Positions 50,053 to 60,112 of a DNA stretch of 64,000 nt are shown piece after piece. The position numbers were made by a program, and so were the translations under genes. The notes beneath the pieces were generated by a model. The model did no database searches, was not told the origin of the DNA, and saw nothing but the letters and a program-made list of their open reading frames with translations. Each line of letters starts with the position of its first letter. Positions within the stretch are counted from its first letter, which is position 1. The stretch is from NCBI GenBank assembly GCA_025531455.1, contig JAMYHL010000114.1:29645-93644 (forward strand), given 5' to 3'. The stretch comes from Apiotrichum sp. Y4204. Its lineage: Eukaryota > Basidiomycota > Tremellomycetes > Trichosporonales > Trichosporonaceae.

Positions 50053-50236
50053 ATGAAGTTTTACCGTATCTGCGTGGGCGACGAGGCGAACCGCAATGTC
50101 GGTGGTGAGTGATACATTGCAAGAGTGGCCGACGTCCTACTCTTGCGCTGACCAATGCCATCAACTAACACCAGAACTGTGCGCGTTCTGCGGCGATGCC
50201 TGCGTGTACTGCGACGAGCCCCTCGAGCCGCCCTAA
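50053..50236 (+). CDS. Tiny cysteine-motif protein, family member C (37 aa)
   Basis: Two exons: 50053-50104 and 50175-50236, with a phase-1 intron (donor GTGAGT, CTAAC branch site, acceptor CAG); the product is 37 aa. Cysteines lie at 7, 20, 23, 27 and 30: CVGD in exon 1, then after the splice ELCAFC and CVYCDEP. The exon edge again follows Asn-x-Gly, and the next Cys is two residues past the split Glu codon, as in the gene at 25284. The end CVYCDEP resembles CWYCLEP of the gene at 27988. A CT-rich leader precedes the ATG. One metal-binding knuckle (CxxC-x3-CxxC) is plausible. The gene is far below normal annotation length limits. Function is unknown; confidence comes mainly from the shared exon plan of three loci. 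Confidence 0.62.
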
Positions 50237-51053
50237 CAAAAGATGGATAAAGACAATGTGATGAGGTGAGCACCTTGAGTCTGGCGGTGAGCTCATCCTA
50301 GAGACCCCCGAAGGTGGCGTCAGTCGCGTTGAGGGGCGGGCGAACGACGTGTGGCAATAGGTGTACTCCCGGGATGCGCCACGCGGCAATATTCAGTTTA
50401 TGCATGGTTTTGGGTCTCTAGCTTTACTCGGGTCTCTAATGTCCCATTTACTTGCTGAGGAGAGCACAATGAGAGCCGGCTTCAGAATGAACAATGGGAG
50501 GAACAGTGACAGTGGCGGCGCGTGACACCCAACGTTGATACTTGGGGTGTTTATTGACTATGGATGGCATTGATCAGCCATATCTGACAGTGATCGGCGG
50601 ATCTTCAGGTTCCGAGCTTCGGAGGATCTGGCTATCGCATGCGATCCGTTATCATTCGTGAGCCAGTGAGCTGGTAAGGGGGATCAGCGAGGATCTCCCC
50701 TGACGTATGGATCCAACGATCCGCTGGAGATCAAACAGGCAGGGGCGAAGGGATCACCGCACAGCTCTGGCGCGCCCAGGTGCACTCGTCTTCATTTCCC
50801 TTCTCGTTCCCTTTGTCGATACTCTTTCTCTTTCTCGTCCTTGCAAGATCTCGGAAGCATGCAGATCCTTTTTAGTCCGTCTACTGGAGATTAGTCACCT
50901 AGTCGCCTTCTGGCTGTGCTTCCAGTCGTCTCTCCTACCTGGGCTTGACTTGTACTTATAGCCCTCAGTTTAATCACTATCACACTCAACCCCTTACCCC
51001 CCCCTACCCTCCTGCTCTCTCCTCATCCCTCCCAGTCTCTTGTTTTCGCGACG
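50237..51053. promoter_or_regulatory. Intergenic region with a dense GATC cluster upstream of the gene at 51054
   Basis: Eleven GATC tetramers lie between 50572 and 50755 (starts 50572, 50592, 50600, 50625, 50643, 50682, 50692, 50710, 50718, 50729, 50752). The following 250 bp are a CT-rich leader ending at the ATG at 51054. No coding exon is supported. Confidence 0.45.
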
Positions 51054-51893
51054 ATGGTCCCCCACCGTCGCCACTCATATTCCACCGAGCGGTCCACCAC
51101 ACCGCTTCCAGAACTGGCCGAGCTCTCGCCGGTGAAGGTGCTCTCCGTCCTCGTAGTCGACGAGGGCAAGTGCAACAACCTCTCGCCGCCGAACGCCACC
51201 AAGGTCGACATCATCCTCTCCGATAGCCACACGCCAACGTGGGGCACCGTGTCCAAGGCGCTGGTGCTTCAGGCGCCCGGGATGTGGGTGGCTGCTACAC
51301 GCGCAGTTGTGGTGGTCATGCACTGTCCCTCCGTTCGGCTCATCACGACACTCCAGCAATGGGAAGCGAGTGCCAAACATATCTCCAGCTGACCGCAGGA
51401 GGCGCGCGGCACGGGCCTCGAGTACATCACGCGTCTGACGGTCCTGCGCGCGGACGAGGGCCTGCCGCTCCCAGCCATCTCGGGCGCCGCGGATGCCCAC
51501 CAGGCGCTCGCGCACGTCCTCAACACATCGCGGCCGACGCAGGTGCTCCATCCCGCTATCCCTGTCAGCCCGCTTGACCCCGACAACCCCCTCAACATAC
51601 CCATGGGATGGCAAGGTCAAGGTCGTGGTAGCGCCACCGACAGCTGGGACAGTACTCGTACCCCGCGCGCGCTAAGCGCCTACCCCGTGGCTGTCCCCGG
51701 TTCGACCAGGCCATCCCGCCCCGTCGTTACCGGTAGAAACCGTGAGGCTTCGCCTCGCCGCATCGGCCGTGATCCCGGACCGGCATCAAAGGCCGGGCGT
51801 CTCGAGAAGACGACGTCGTGGGGAAACTGGTTCCCCTGGAGCCCGCAAGTATTCTCAGTGCCGCAGATGCTTACGTTGCAGCTAAGTCGATAG
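51054..51893 (+). CDS. Hypothetical protein, 242 aa
   Basis: I propose two exons, 51054-51287 and 51399-51893. The first part has a structured look: LSPVKVLSVLVVDEGKCNNL, then KVDIILSDSHTPTWGTVSKA, and after the splice GTGLEYITRLTVLRADEGLP. The second half is Pro/Ser/Arg-rich and probably disordered. The donor used is GTGGCT at 51288, because the stronger-looking GTGGGT four bases earlier leads to a stop. The 3' end is uncertain: a further intron starting at GTATTC near 51850 would change the last residues. I recognise no family, signal peptide or membrane segment. It sits between the tiny cysteine gene and the mS23 gene, which gives no functional hint. Confidence 0.5.
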
Positions 51894-52126
51894 TCATGGA
51901 CAGTCAGGGAGATTAGTAGTCAAGTAAGAGGAGGTAGGCTGAATGATAGTTCTGCGTACGCTAACCTCCCAGGTGTGACAGTACCACCATACTCAGAGAA
52001 CCCTTACCCACCCTTCGAACCATTGTGTTTCCTTCTCACCCTCGTGCCCCTCATTCACCACTCACAACGAAGACCGAACGATGCCCACACACCGCCGGAG
52101 ATGTATATAATGCATGTGGCATGTTA

Positions 52127-53216
52127 CTATGTGCTGGTGGGAGGGGCACTGCCGGGAGCGCCAAGAATGGCATTCATAAGCTCAACGTCATCCTGGTCGG
52201 CAGGGGTGGCGGAGCCGGAGCCGATAGCCGAGACGAGGTCGCCGGCGGCTGGGGCGGCCGACTTGACCGGTGCGGGGAGCTGCCAACGCTGGGCGTACGC
52301 GCGACCAGCGGTGAACTCGCCGGTGGGAATAGATGCCGGCTTGACGATCGTGGTCCACATCTTCGGCTTGCGCCACCTGTGACCAAGAGCCTCGTGGTTC
52401 CCGCCCGAGGTCTCCCTCGCGTGCTCGTCGAGGGCCCTCTGCTCCTTGTCGAATATGCGGGTCTGGGGTTAGTAATCTGAGGGCAAGGTCATAAAAGTAG
52501 AAGGGCCGAGCTTCAGCTCGAAGTGAGACAGCAGTCGGCCAGAGAGCCCGCCGACATTTGACGCAATCAATACAGCCCCCGCAAGGACTCACCCACTCGT
52601 CCCGCTTGAAGGTAGCGCCGTAAGCGCGCGCCTCAGCCGCCGCCGCCTGGGTCGCAAGCTCGTGGGCTGCACGGAGCTGGATAAACTCCTCGGTCGCCTG
52701 GGCGTAGGCCTCGGAGAGGGGCATGCCGTGTGCCTCTGAGAGATTGACGGTAAACGCGATGGTGTCCTCGACAGTGGGATATGCTCCGCGCTGCGAAAGC
52801 GCAGTCCAATTCTTCCCATCCACAGAGTTCTCCGCCGCGATCTCAGTAGACTCAACAAGCGAGACGGGACGCAGAGCCTCGAACGGGAAGTCGGCGAAGA
52901 ATTGGCGACGAACGCGGTCGGCGGGGTAGACAATTGGGGCGGCCCGGGGCTTGCGGGGGCGGAGGTGTTTGACCTGGTGGTGGAGCGTGTTGGGGTCGGC
53001 GTGTGCAGCAATGGCGGCGCTCGCTGCGCCCGCGTTGTTGGGCAGATCACTCGCTTTGGCGCCTGGGCGGGAACGGGCCGACGCCTGGCGCGGGGGGAGG
53101 ACTGGCGGCGGGTTGGCAATCACTGCAGCGTACCACGGCGGCGGAGCGGGCACAATCTTCGCCCCCAGGAGGCGCGACATCGCCTGGGGCACCTGCGTCG
53201 GGATCCTGCGGACCAT
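52127..53216 (-). CDS. RSM25: Mitochondrial small ribosomal subunit protein mS23 (Rsm25)
   Basis: Two exons, 53216-52593 and 52462-52127 (319 aa). The N-terminus MVRRIPTQVPQAMSRLL followed by PPPWYAAVIANPPPVLPPR matches the fungal mS23 start. The core has RRQFFADFPFEALRPVSLVE, then GKNWTALSQRGAYPTVEDTI, FTVNLSEAHGMPLSEAYAQA and ARAYGATFKRDEW. After the splice comes TRIFDKEQRALDEH, again as in the family. mS23 is a peripheral protein of the mitoribosomal small subunit. The C-terminal 90 residues (Ala/Pro-rich, ending DDVELMNAILGAPGS) are longer than in yeast Rsm25 and of unknown role. The basic, proline-rich N-terminus fits mitochondrial import. It is divergent from RPN5, sharing about 345 bp. 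Confidence 0.87.
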
Positions 53217-53443
53217 CTTGCCGGGGGTTGCGGGGTGGTGTGGTAGCGAGCAGACGGTGAATGGTGGTGAGCAGCCGAAAGTCGTCGGAACTGGAAAAGT
53301 CGGACATCGGGAGATGATCAGGTGCGGGATCAAGTCGGGATTAATAGTAGAAAAATGGAAAAATAAAATACCACGTGGGCATCCTTGATCAGCGCTCAAC
53401 GCACTCTGTTGCTCTGGACACTCTGCATGATGAAGACGCGCGT

Positions 53444-53474
<31 letters not shown>

Positions 53475-53561
53475 CGGTGACGACGTTGTCAATGACCACA
53501 CCACATTACGCTCTACTTCAGTTTAAACACTCTCCCTTCTCCACGCCCCATCGCCTCCGCC
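53217..53561. promoter_or_regulatory. Bidirectional promoter of mS23 and RPN5
   Basis: The region has one CACGTG box (53372-53377) and a (TG)12 microsatellite. Start codons on both sides point away from each other. Confidence 0.45.
53451..53474. repeat. (TG)12 microsatellite
   Basis: Twelve perfect TG units about 90 bp upstream of the RPN5 start codon. Confidence 0.85.
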
Positions 53562-55358
53562 ATGTCGTACTCGCGAAAGCAGGAAAAGGACTATACCGCT
53601 GAGGTCCAGGAGCTGACCCCCGAGGTCGAGGCCATTGCCAAGGTGGGTGCACGCTTGCAAGAAGTACACTGACCATCAGCAGGGCAAGCTCACCGAGGCG
53701 ATTGACAAGATCTCTGCACTCGAGAAGCAGACCCGCAATGTAGGTTATCTCTATTCGTCTCATGGGCTGACTCCCAGGCATCGGATATGCCCTCGACGGC
53801 GGCGCTGTTGACGCTGCTTGTCCGGCTGTGCTGGCAGGCGCAGGACCTTGACCAGCTGAACATGCAGCTAACAATCATGTCCAAGAAGCACGGGCAGCTC
53901 AAGGAGGCCGTCGTGCGAATGGTGGACGAAGCGATCCCGTGGCTTGCCGAGCTCAAGCAGCGCAAGGCTGATGGGGCCTACAAGAATGGCAAGGACCGCT
54001 GGCTTGAGCTCCTCACCACCATCCGTGACATCACCGAGGGAAAGATCTATCTCGAGCTTCAGCGCGCACGCCTCACTGTCATGCTCTCCGAGTACCACGA
54101 GCAGCTCGCCCAGACAGCACCTACAACCGACCCCAACGCCAAGAAGGAGGCTGAAGTTTCGTCCTCCACGGACACAACCATTGCGGAGCAGAAGAAGAAG
54201 GACCCGGTCACTGCCGAGGACCACCTTGATGTTGCAGCCGACCTCATGAGCGATATTCAAATTGAGACGTACAGCAGCATGGACAAGCGCGAGAAGACTG
54301 AGTTGTGAGTAGCTTCAGCGAGAGAAGGGCTCCTTCTGCGAGCAAGTGGCTTTCTGCGATCGAGAGAACCCCACTGACTGGCCCAGCATTCTCGAGCAGA
54401 TGCGCCTCGAGGCCCTTCGAGGAAACTGGCCTCGTGTTCGTGTTGGGTCGCGTAAGATCAACCGGGTGTTCCTCAAGGAAAAGGATTCGTCCGACCTCAA
54501 GCTGCGCTACTACGACCTTATTGTTCAGCTCGCTCTCCAGGAGGACCTGTACCTCGAGGTGTGCAACGCGTACCAGGAGGTGTGGGACACGGAGGAGGTT
54601 AAGAAGGACGAGAAGCGGGAGCTGAATGTGAGTAGAAAACGGCGTGCTGCTTGGCAACACATTTGCTGCCCCCGCCCCCACGACCACGCACTGACATCCA
54701 GGTCATCGAGAACATCATCATGTACGTGGTACTTGCGCCCTACAGCAATGAGCAGAACGACATGCTGCACAAGTTGTACGCCAACTCGGAGCTTCAAAAG
54801 GCACCGCTGCACTACGAGCTGCTCAAGTGCTTCGTTACCAAGGAGTTGATGCGCTGGCCAGGCATTGAGACTCTGTACGGCCCGACGCTACGCCGCTCTG
54901 CAGTCTTCGCCCCTGACTCGACTCTTGGCGTCAAGACTGGCAAGACACTCACCAACGCACCATCGTCTGAGGTTGGCCAGACACCGTCGCCACCCGGCAT
55001 CGCACGCTGGGAGGCTCTGCACAAGCGTGTCGTCGAGCACAACATTCGTGTCATCGCCGGCTACTACTCGCGCATCACGCTGGCCCGTCTTACCGAGCTT
55101 CTCGACCTCCCACCGCTCACTACCGAGCGCACTCTCTGTAAGCTCGTCACCGACAAGACGGTGTACGCACGCATCGACCGCCCGGCTGGCCTCGTCTCGT
55201 TCCAGAAGCCCCGGCGCACCAATGAAGTTCTCAACACCTGGTCACACGACATATCCAAGATGCTGGGTCTCGTTGAGAAGACGAGCCACCTCGTGTCTAA
55301 GGAGTATGCCATGCAGGAGGCGAGCGCGGCCAGCCGCAAGAAGGCCGTCAAGGCGTAA
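53562..55358 (+). CDS. RPN5: 26S proteasome lid subunit Rpn5
   Basis: Five exons: 53562-53642, 53683-53739, 53778-54304, 54387-54627 and 54702-55358 (520 aa). Family landmarks: KQEKDYTAEVQELTPEVEAI at the start, LQRARLTVMLSEYHEQLA, then FILEQMRLEALRGNWPRVRV, KLRYYDLIVQLALQEDLYLE and VIENIIMYVVLAPYSNEQND. A PCI domain lies near the C-terminus (VVEHNIRVIAGYYSRITLAR, LLDLPPLTTERTLCKLV, VYARIDRPAGLVSFQK). Rpn5 is a structural subunit of the proteasome lid and contacts the deubiquitinase Rpn11; in some fungi it is shared with the COP9 signalosome. It is longer than yeast Rpn5 (445 aa) mainly through a Lys/Thr-rich insert after residue 160 and a Pro/Thr-rich loop near 350. The exon 2 acceptor is a CAGCAG tandem, so one Gln may be optional. 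Confidence 0.96.
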
Positions 55359-55722
55359 GTCCGTAGAGCCGGCCGGAGAGAGGGAGATGGTCCATCAGTA
55401 GAAGTAGTGTACAGCTAGATATGATAGCAGCATGGATTGATTGCATTCGAACTGGTGATCTGTACTGTGCGTGCTGTGATGGGACGTGCTATGAAGGAAA
55501 GGGGGAATGAGGGATGGCGATGGTGGGATGTGGGAATGATGACAGAACCAAGAATGGAATCAAAGATGACATGCGAACGACGACGGAATGTATTGACAGA
55601 AACAACAGGAATATGATAGTCGTACAAATCACGATGGGAAACCCTGGTGGAATGGCAATGGAGGGGAGGGGGACAGGAAGGCGATGATAATGGGCATTAG
55701 TAAGAGAGGATGTAGATCAAGT
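55359..55722. other. Convergent intergenic region (RPN5 and ankyrin-protein 3' ends)
   Basis: About 360 bp, AT-richer than the surroundings. Nothing is recognised beyond probable 3' UTRs. Confidence 0.4.
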
Positions 55723-58700
55723 CTACGACTTGCGCAGGTTGCCGAGAACGCCTTTGAGTTGTCCCCATTTGCCTGAGCGTTCAGTGCGGTCCACCAGAGG
55801 AGAGTAGTGGCTGGGGCGCCAGTCGTCTGTGAGCGCAGCGAATGCGCGTGTGCGTTCGTCCGAGTCGGAGTCAAGTTCACTGCTGGTACGAACTTGCTGG
55901 CCGCCGGTCCGAGAAATCTGTCCAGCACCTGCCGCAAATTGCCGCGCTTGCGTGAGGCCCTGGTACCGCATCGAATTGACCTTGTCGTTTGGACGATGAA
56001 GCGAGGTTGATCGCATCATGCCACGAGCAGCGGGCACTGTAGGAACACCATTGGCAGTGTGTGACGATCCTGACGAGTGAGAATTTGAACGCAGATGGGA
56101 GCTGGAATGCGAGCCTGGCATGGAGGCGGATGCCGCAGAGCTGGCAGAGGAGTTGTGGTGCTTGAGCGACGAGGGGACCTGCGGACGCATACCCAGTGTC
56201 GACCGAGTGCGCGCCTTCTGGTTAAGCCGCGGCGGTTCCGTCACCATGGGAAGGGGACCGGAAATATGAGGATGCGAGTCCGTCTGTTCAGGTTCGGACG
56301 ACGGCTCTGTGAGCCGTCTCTGAGGCGGCCGGACACCAAGTGCCGCATTGGGACCCGCAGTAAGCCAATTGTCACTCGAGCTTGGCCGGGGGCGATACTC
56401 GCCAGAGACGGAGCGGCTACGTTGCACTGTCGAACGCATGCTGTAAATGGGTGTGCTCGACGTGAGTGCTTGCAATCGTTCCCGGTGCGCCTTCTCACGT
56501 CGTTCGTAGATGTCGGCGATCGGTTTATGTTGGTAGATCTCGCTTATGGACGGCACAGACCCACTGTACTGATGCGACGGGGCTGATTGTTAGCCGGGAC
56601 CTCAAATTAGGCAACTCACAAGTACCCAGACGAGTGGGACGGGCAGAACTGAGCGACGAAGTAGGTCGCCGCCTCACTGCTGCGCTATCGCTGCTGGTCA
56701 CACTGTTGCGTTCAGACCCACTGCTAAAAGAGCTGACGCGTTCAGCACGTGCAAGCTCTTCAGCCATGGCGTGGCTATCGCCATATGCCGCGAGCTGGTC
56801 GGCGAGGGAACGAGACGAGTTTGCGGTCATAGGCAACTGTGCCAACGCCAAAACGTCTTGTTCTGTCTTCTGCATAGCGTCACGCGCTTCTGCGTGCGTC
56901 GAAATGCGACGGACGGTGGGGTATGGCCGGGTTTCGACTTCTGCGGTTTCATGCTCGGGGACCGGAGGGAATCCCGATCCCAATGTAGATGCCATAGAAG
57001 CTTCGCTGTGGCCTCTTGATCGCGTACCCCGCGACCGTTTAGGCGACGTACTGTTCATACCGAGGCTCACGTCCTCGGCGGAGGCACATCGCACTGATCC
57101 CGATCCGGGTGGAGTAATCTGCGATGACGGGGGTGTACGGAGGCCGCGAGTTGACACTGTGGTGGCAGATCCGATGCTCTCGCCACGGAAACGTCCTTGA
57201 GGGCCGGCGTTGATACCTGACTCATGCGACTCCGTCGCCCATGAGCGCTCCGAGCCGCCACCGCCACCGCCGCCCGGTGCATCCAGGGTAAGTGAAGGCA
57301 CATCGGCAACCGGTGCGGCACTCTCGACGCCGGCAACCGGTGCGGCGCTCTCGACGCCGTCGACCGTCCCAATGCCATCAGCAAGATTATCAGTCGACGG
57401 CGTGATGTCAGGTGTGATGCTCTGCGCGTCTTCCCGCTCATCATCAGCTGCCTCGGCATCGCTGGGAAAGCGCAATGGTGAATCAGCTGGAGTGGTGGCG
57501 GCTGTACTAGGGCTGGTGTTGGCAGGATCGGAAACCGCCCGGAATGACATGCCGGCCATTGACCGCCGCCTAGCAGCTGCAGCAGCCGCCAAGTGGGGTT
57601 CGCTAGGCATGCGGCGAGGACGGTTCTGTGTAGAGCTGACTTTGCGAACCTCGGTACGAGTGCGCCGAATCGCTCCTTGCGGCACTATGGGCTCATCATC
57701 GTTTCCCGACCACCCGCGTGCAAGCGGGCTGGGGCTGATGACGCCGCTACCTTTCCTCCGTTCCCACGGGCGCTCCAAGGGCGTTGAGCCAGATGATAGG
57801 CTTGTTGTGGACGAGTTGTACTGAGAGTCGTCAAAGAACCGAGTCTTCGTGACCGGTGCTGATATAGTGGCCGAAGCCTCGAGCTGCTCACGTAGCTCAT
57901 CGACATCAAGGGCCATGCGCATAAGCTCGGGATCCATACTCGCACGCTTTAAGCGCGCAACATTGGCGTCCACGGTGTCGCAATCGATAGGTGCCGTAGG
58001 TTCTGTCTTGCGAGGCGGGCTAGGGCTTCGCGAATGAGGCGACATTCCCCTACGGAATAGCCCCAGAATCGCCTGTTTATTAATGCGGCGGTCCAGATGA
58101 CGACCACGGCCACGAAAGAACGCAGCGGCATTGCCATTCGTGGTGGTGGTGCTAGTGGTGCTGGTGGTGCTGAGAATGGTGGAGAGGGGCGACGTGGACA
58201 GTGGCTCCGTGATCGAAGAAGCTGGCGAGGAGTCCCCGGTTGTTGGGCGTCTCTCCAACCGAAGGGGAGCGGAGTTTGCTGCTCTCTCAACAATGGAGGG
58301 GAGTGATGGACGTTGTGATGACATCTGCCGATACCCATGTTGCTCGCTGTCGTAAGGATCGCTGGAGATGGGAGACATCTCGTGGTGCCCGCTCAAATGC
58401 GCGAAACTATCGCTGCGCTCCGTTGAGGTTGGCGATTCGTGAAATGGTGAATTGTCTAGATTGTGGCTAGCGCTACCATTTTCCTGTGGAGGAGTGGAAG
58501 TGGTAATGGTGAGCTTTGGTGTGGACGGTGGGGCCTCCGTTCTGTATGGAGTAGACGGGGGTTGGGATGGTGTCGATGCTGGAGGTGGCAAAGCCGGGAC
58601 AGGTGGAGGTTGCGGATGAGAATGGGACTTGAGGGCATTCTTTATCGGGGCGCGGAAGCCATTCTCGATGCTGTTTCGGAACAGGTTCCTGCCTTTCTCA

Positions 58701-60112
58701 GAGGCTGCCGCGACGACGATTTGAGCACGCTCTTTGCCACCCTTACGCGACAAACCTGATGGATTACTGCTGGCACTGCCATTCGCACCGGGATGGAGTG
58801 CCGATAGAGACTCGCCTGTGTCGGATTCAGTTAGGGCGCTGCTAGTCACTGAGTGGCTTCGCGGTCTTCGCGACTTCGATACCACGCCTGCACGCCGTGT
58901 TTGGCCCTCATGGTCTCCGGCATCGGATCCTGTAGTCGTCGGGGACTGGGCCTCGTTCATCTGTTGCCAGACCCGTATTGAGTGGACAACCTGGGTATGG
59001 CCGCTAAGCTCGGCGAGGTCCTCTGGAGTCATGCCATTCTTATCCGGCTTGTCGGCGACGGCGCCGCATGCAAGGAGAAACTGCACGATTGTTGCGTGCC
59101 CGTTCGCTGCTGCAAAGTGAAGAGGAGTTGAGCCTACGGTGTCAGTAAACTCTGTCCAGAGTGGGAGACGTCACAGAAGCGTTGGTTTGTGACAGACGGC
59201 CAACGTCACGCACCAGCAGTTCCGACAGCGGGCGTATTGCTTCCCCGCTTGTGGTCGCTATAGCGTCGTGGGAGGCGTGGGGCATTGACATCGGCACCGC
59301 GCTCGACGAGCATGCGAACGACGGTGATATTCCCGCCAGAGCTTGCGGCATGGAGAGGGAGGCACCCATGCAAAAGAGAGTTGACGGGTTGACCGTGCGT
59401 CAGAGCGTAGAGCACAAGGCCAACGTTGCCGCTTGCTGCTGCCGAGTGGAGTTCGAGATTGGGATCTGATTTCGAAAGAAACAGGGCGCGCACAGGAAGG
59501 CATGATGATAACAAGGCGTGAAAATGAGGTCGAGATCCGGGTTGGGGGTGGGGGAAAAAGATGCGGTCGTTAGGTGCGAATGCGTACGATGAGAAGGTGA
59601 TCGTTGGAGCAGCGGAACATGTCATGTCAGCAACGTGCGCACAATGTTCGGATTGTCGGGATGGCGAGCAATGAAGTGAATGGTATCTTGGCGACAATGG
59701 GCAAGTCCAACATCACAACAACATTCTGACGGGGTGTCCATGTCGAGCGTAGCGCTTGCCACCCAAAGATGCTTCGCAGCCGGTTCGAAAAGACCCGTGC
59801 TCATGGAAGAGAAGCCTGATGACCTCGGATCGGAGTGATCCTTCCTGCCGACGATCATCGTGGCCAGACAGGGGCTATTGATCGTCGGCCGTCAAGAGCC
59901 AAACTTTGACTTTCTCCATAGTAGCTCCCACGTTCATACACCGACACCGTTTCTCCAGTCATGCACTCACAGTCGAGCACGACGTCGTACTTGGCTTCGA
60001 CGCGTTCGGACTTGCTGCCGTTGGGATTGGGTATCTTGCTCCGAATAGCCTCAAGTCTCGTCCCTGTGCGCTCGACAACTGAGCACGCCGACCCGGCGAC
60101 CGAGGGTGGCAT
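55723..60112 (-). CDS. Large ankyrin-repeat protein with disordered Ser-rich tail (5' end unresolved)
   Basis: Three exons are secure and join in frame: 59465-59214, 59133-56620 and 56582-55723 (about 1208 codons). They begin with ankyrin repeats: LELHSAAASGNVGLVLYAL, GCLPLHAASSGGNITVVRML, STPLHFAAANGHATIVQFLL and DKNGMTPEDLAELSGHTQVV. A Ser/Pro-rich, probably disordered region of about 900 residues follows, with HSRSPSPPRK, a duplicated GVESAAPVA and a C-terminal basic helix (GQLKGVLGNLRKS). Upstream, a plausible first exon (60112-59971, donor GTGAGT) can be spliced to 59815, giving MSTGLFEPAAKHLWVASATL and an ankyrin-like IHFIARHPDNPNIVRTLL. I could not find a donor joining this to 59465 in frame, so the 5' structure is open. 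Similar fungal proteins are known only as ankyrin proteins; no function is assigned. Confidence 0.72.
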
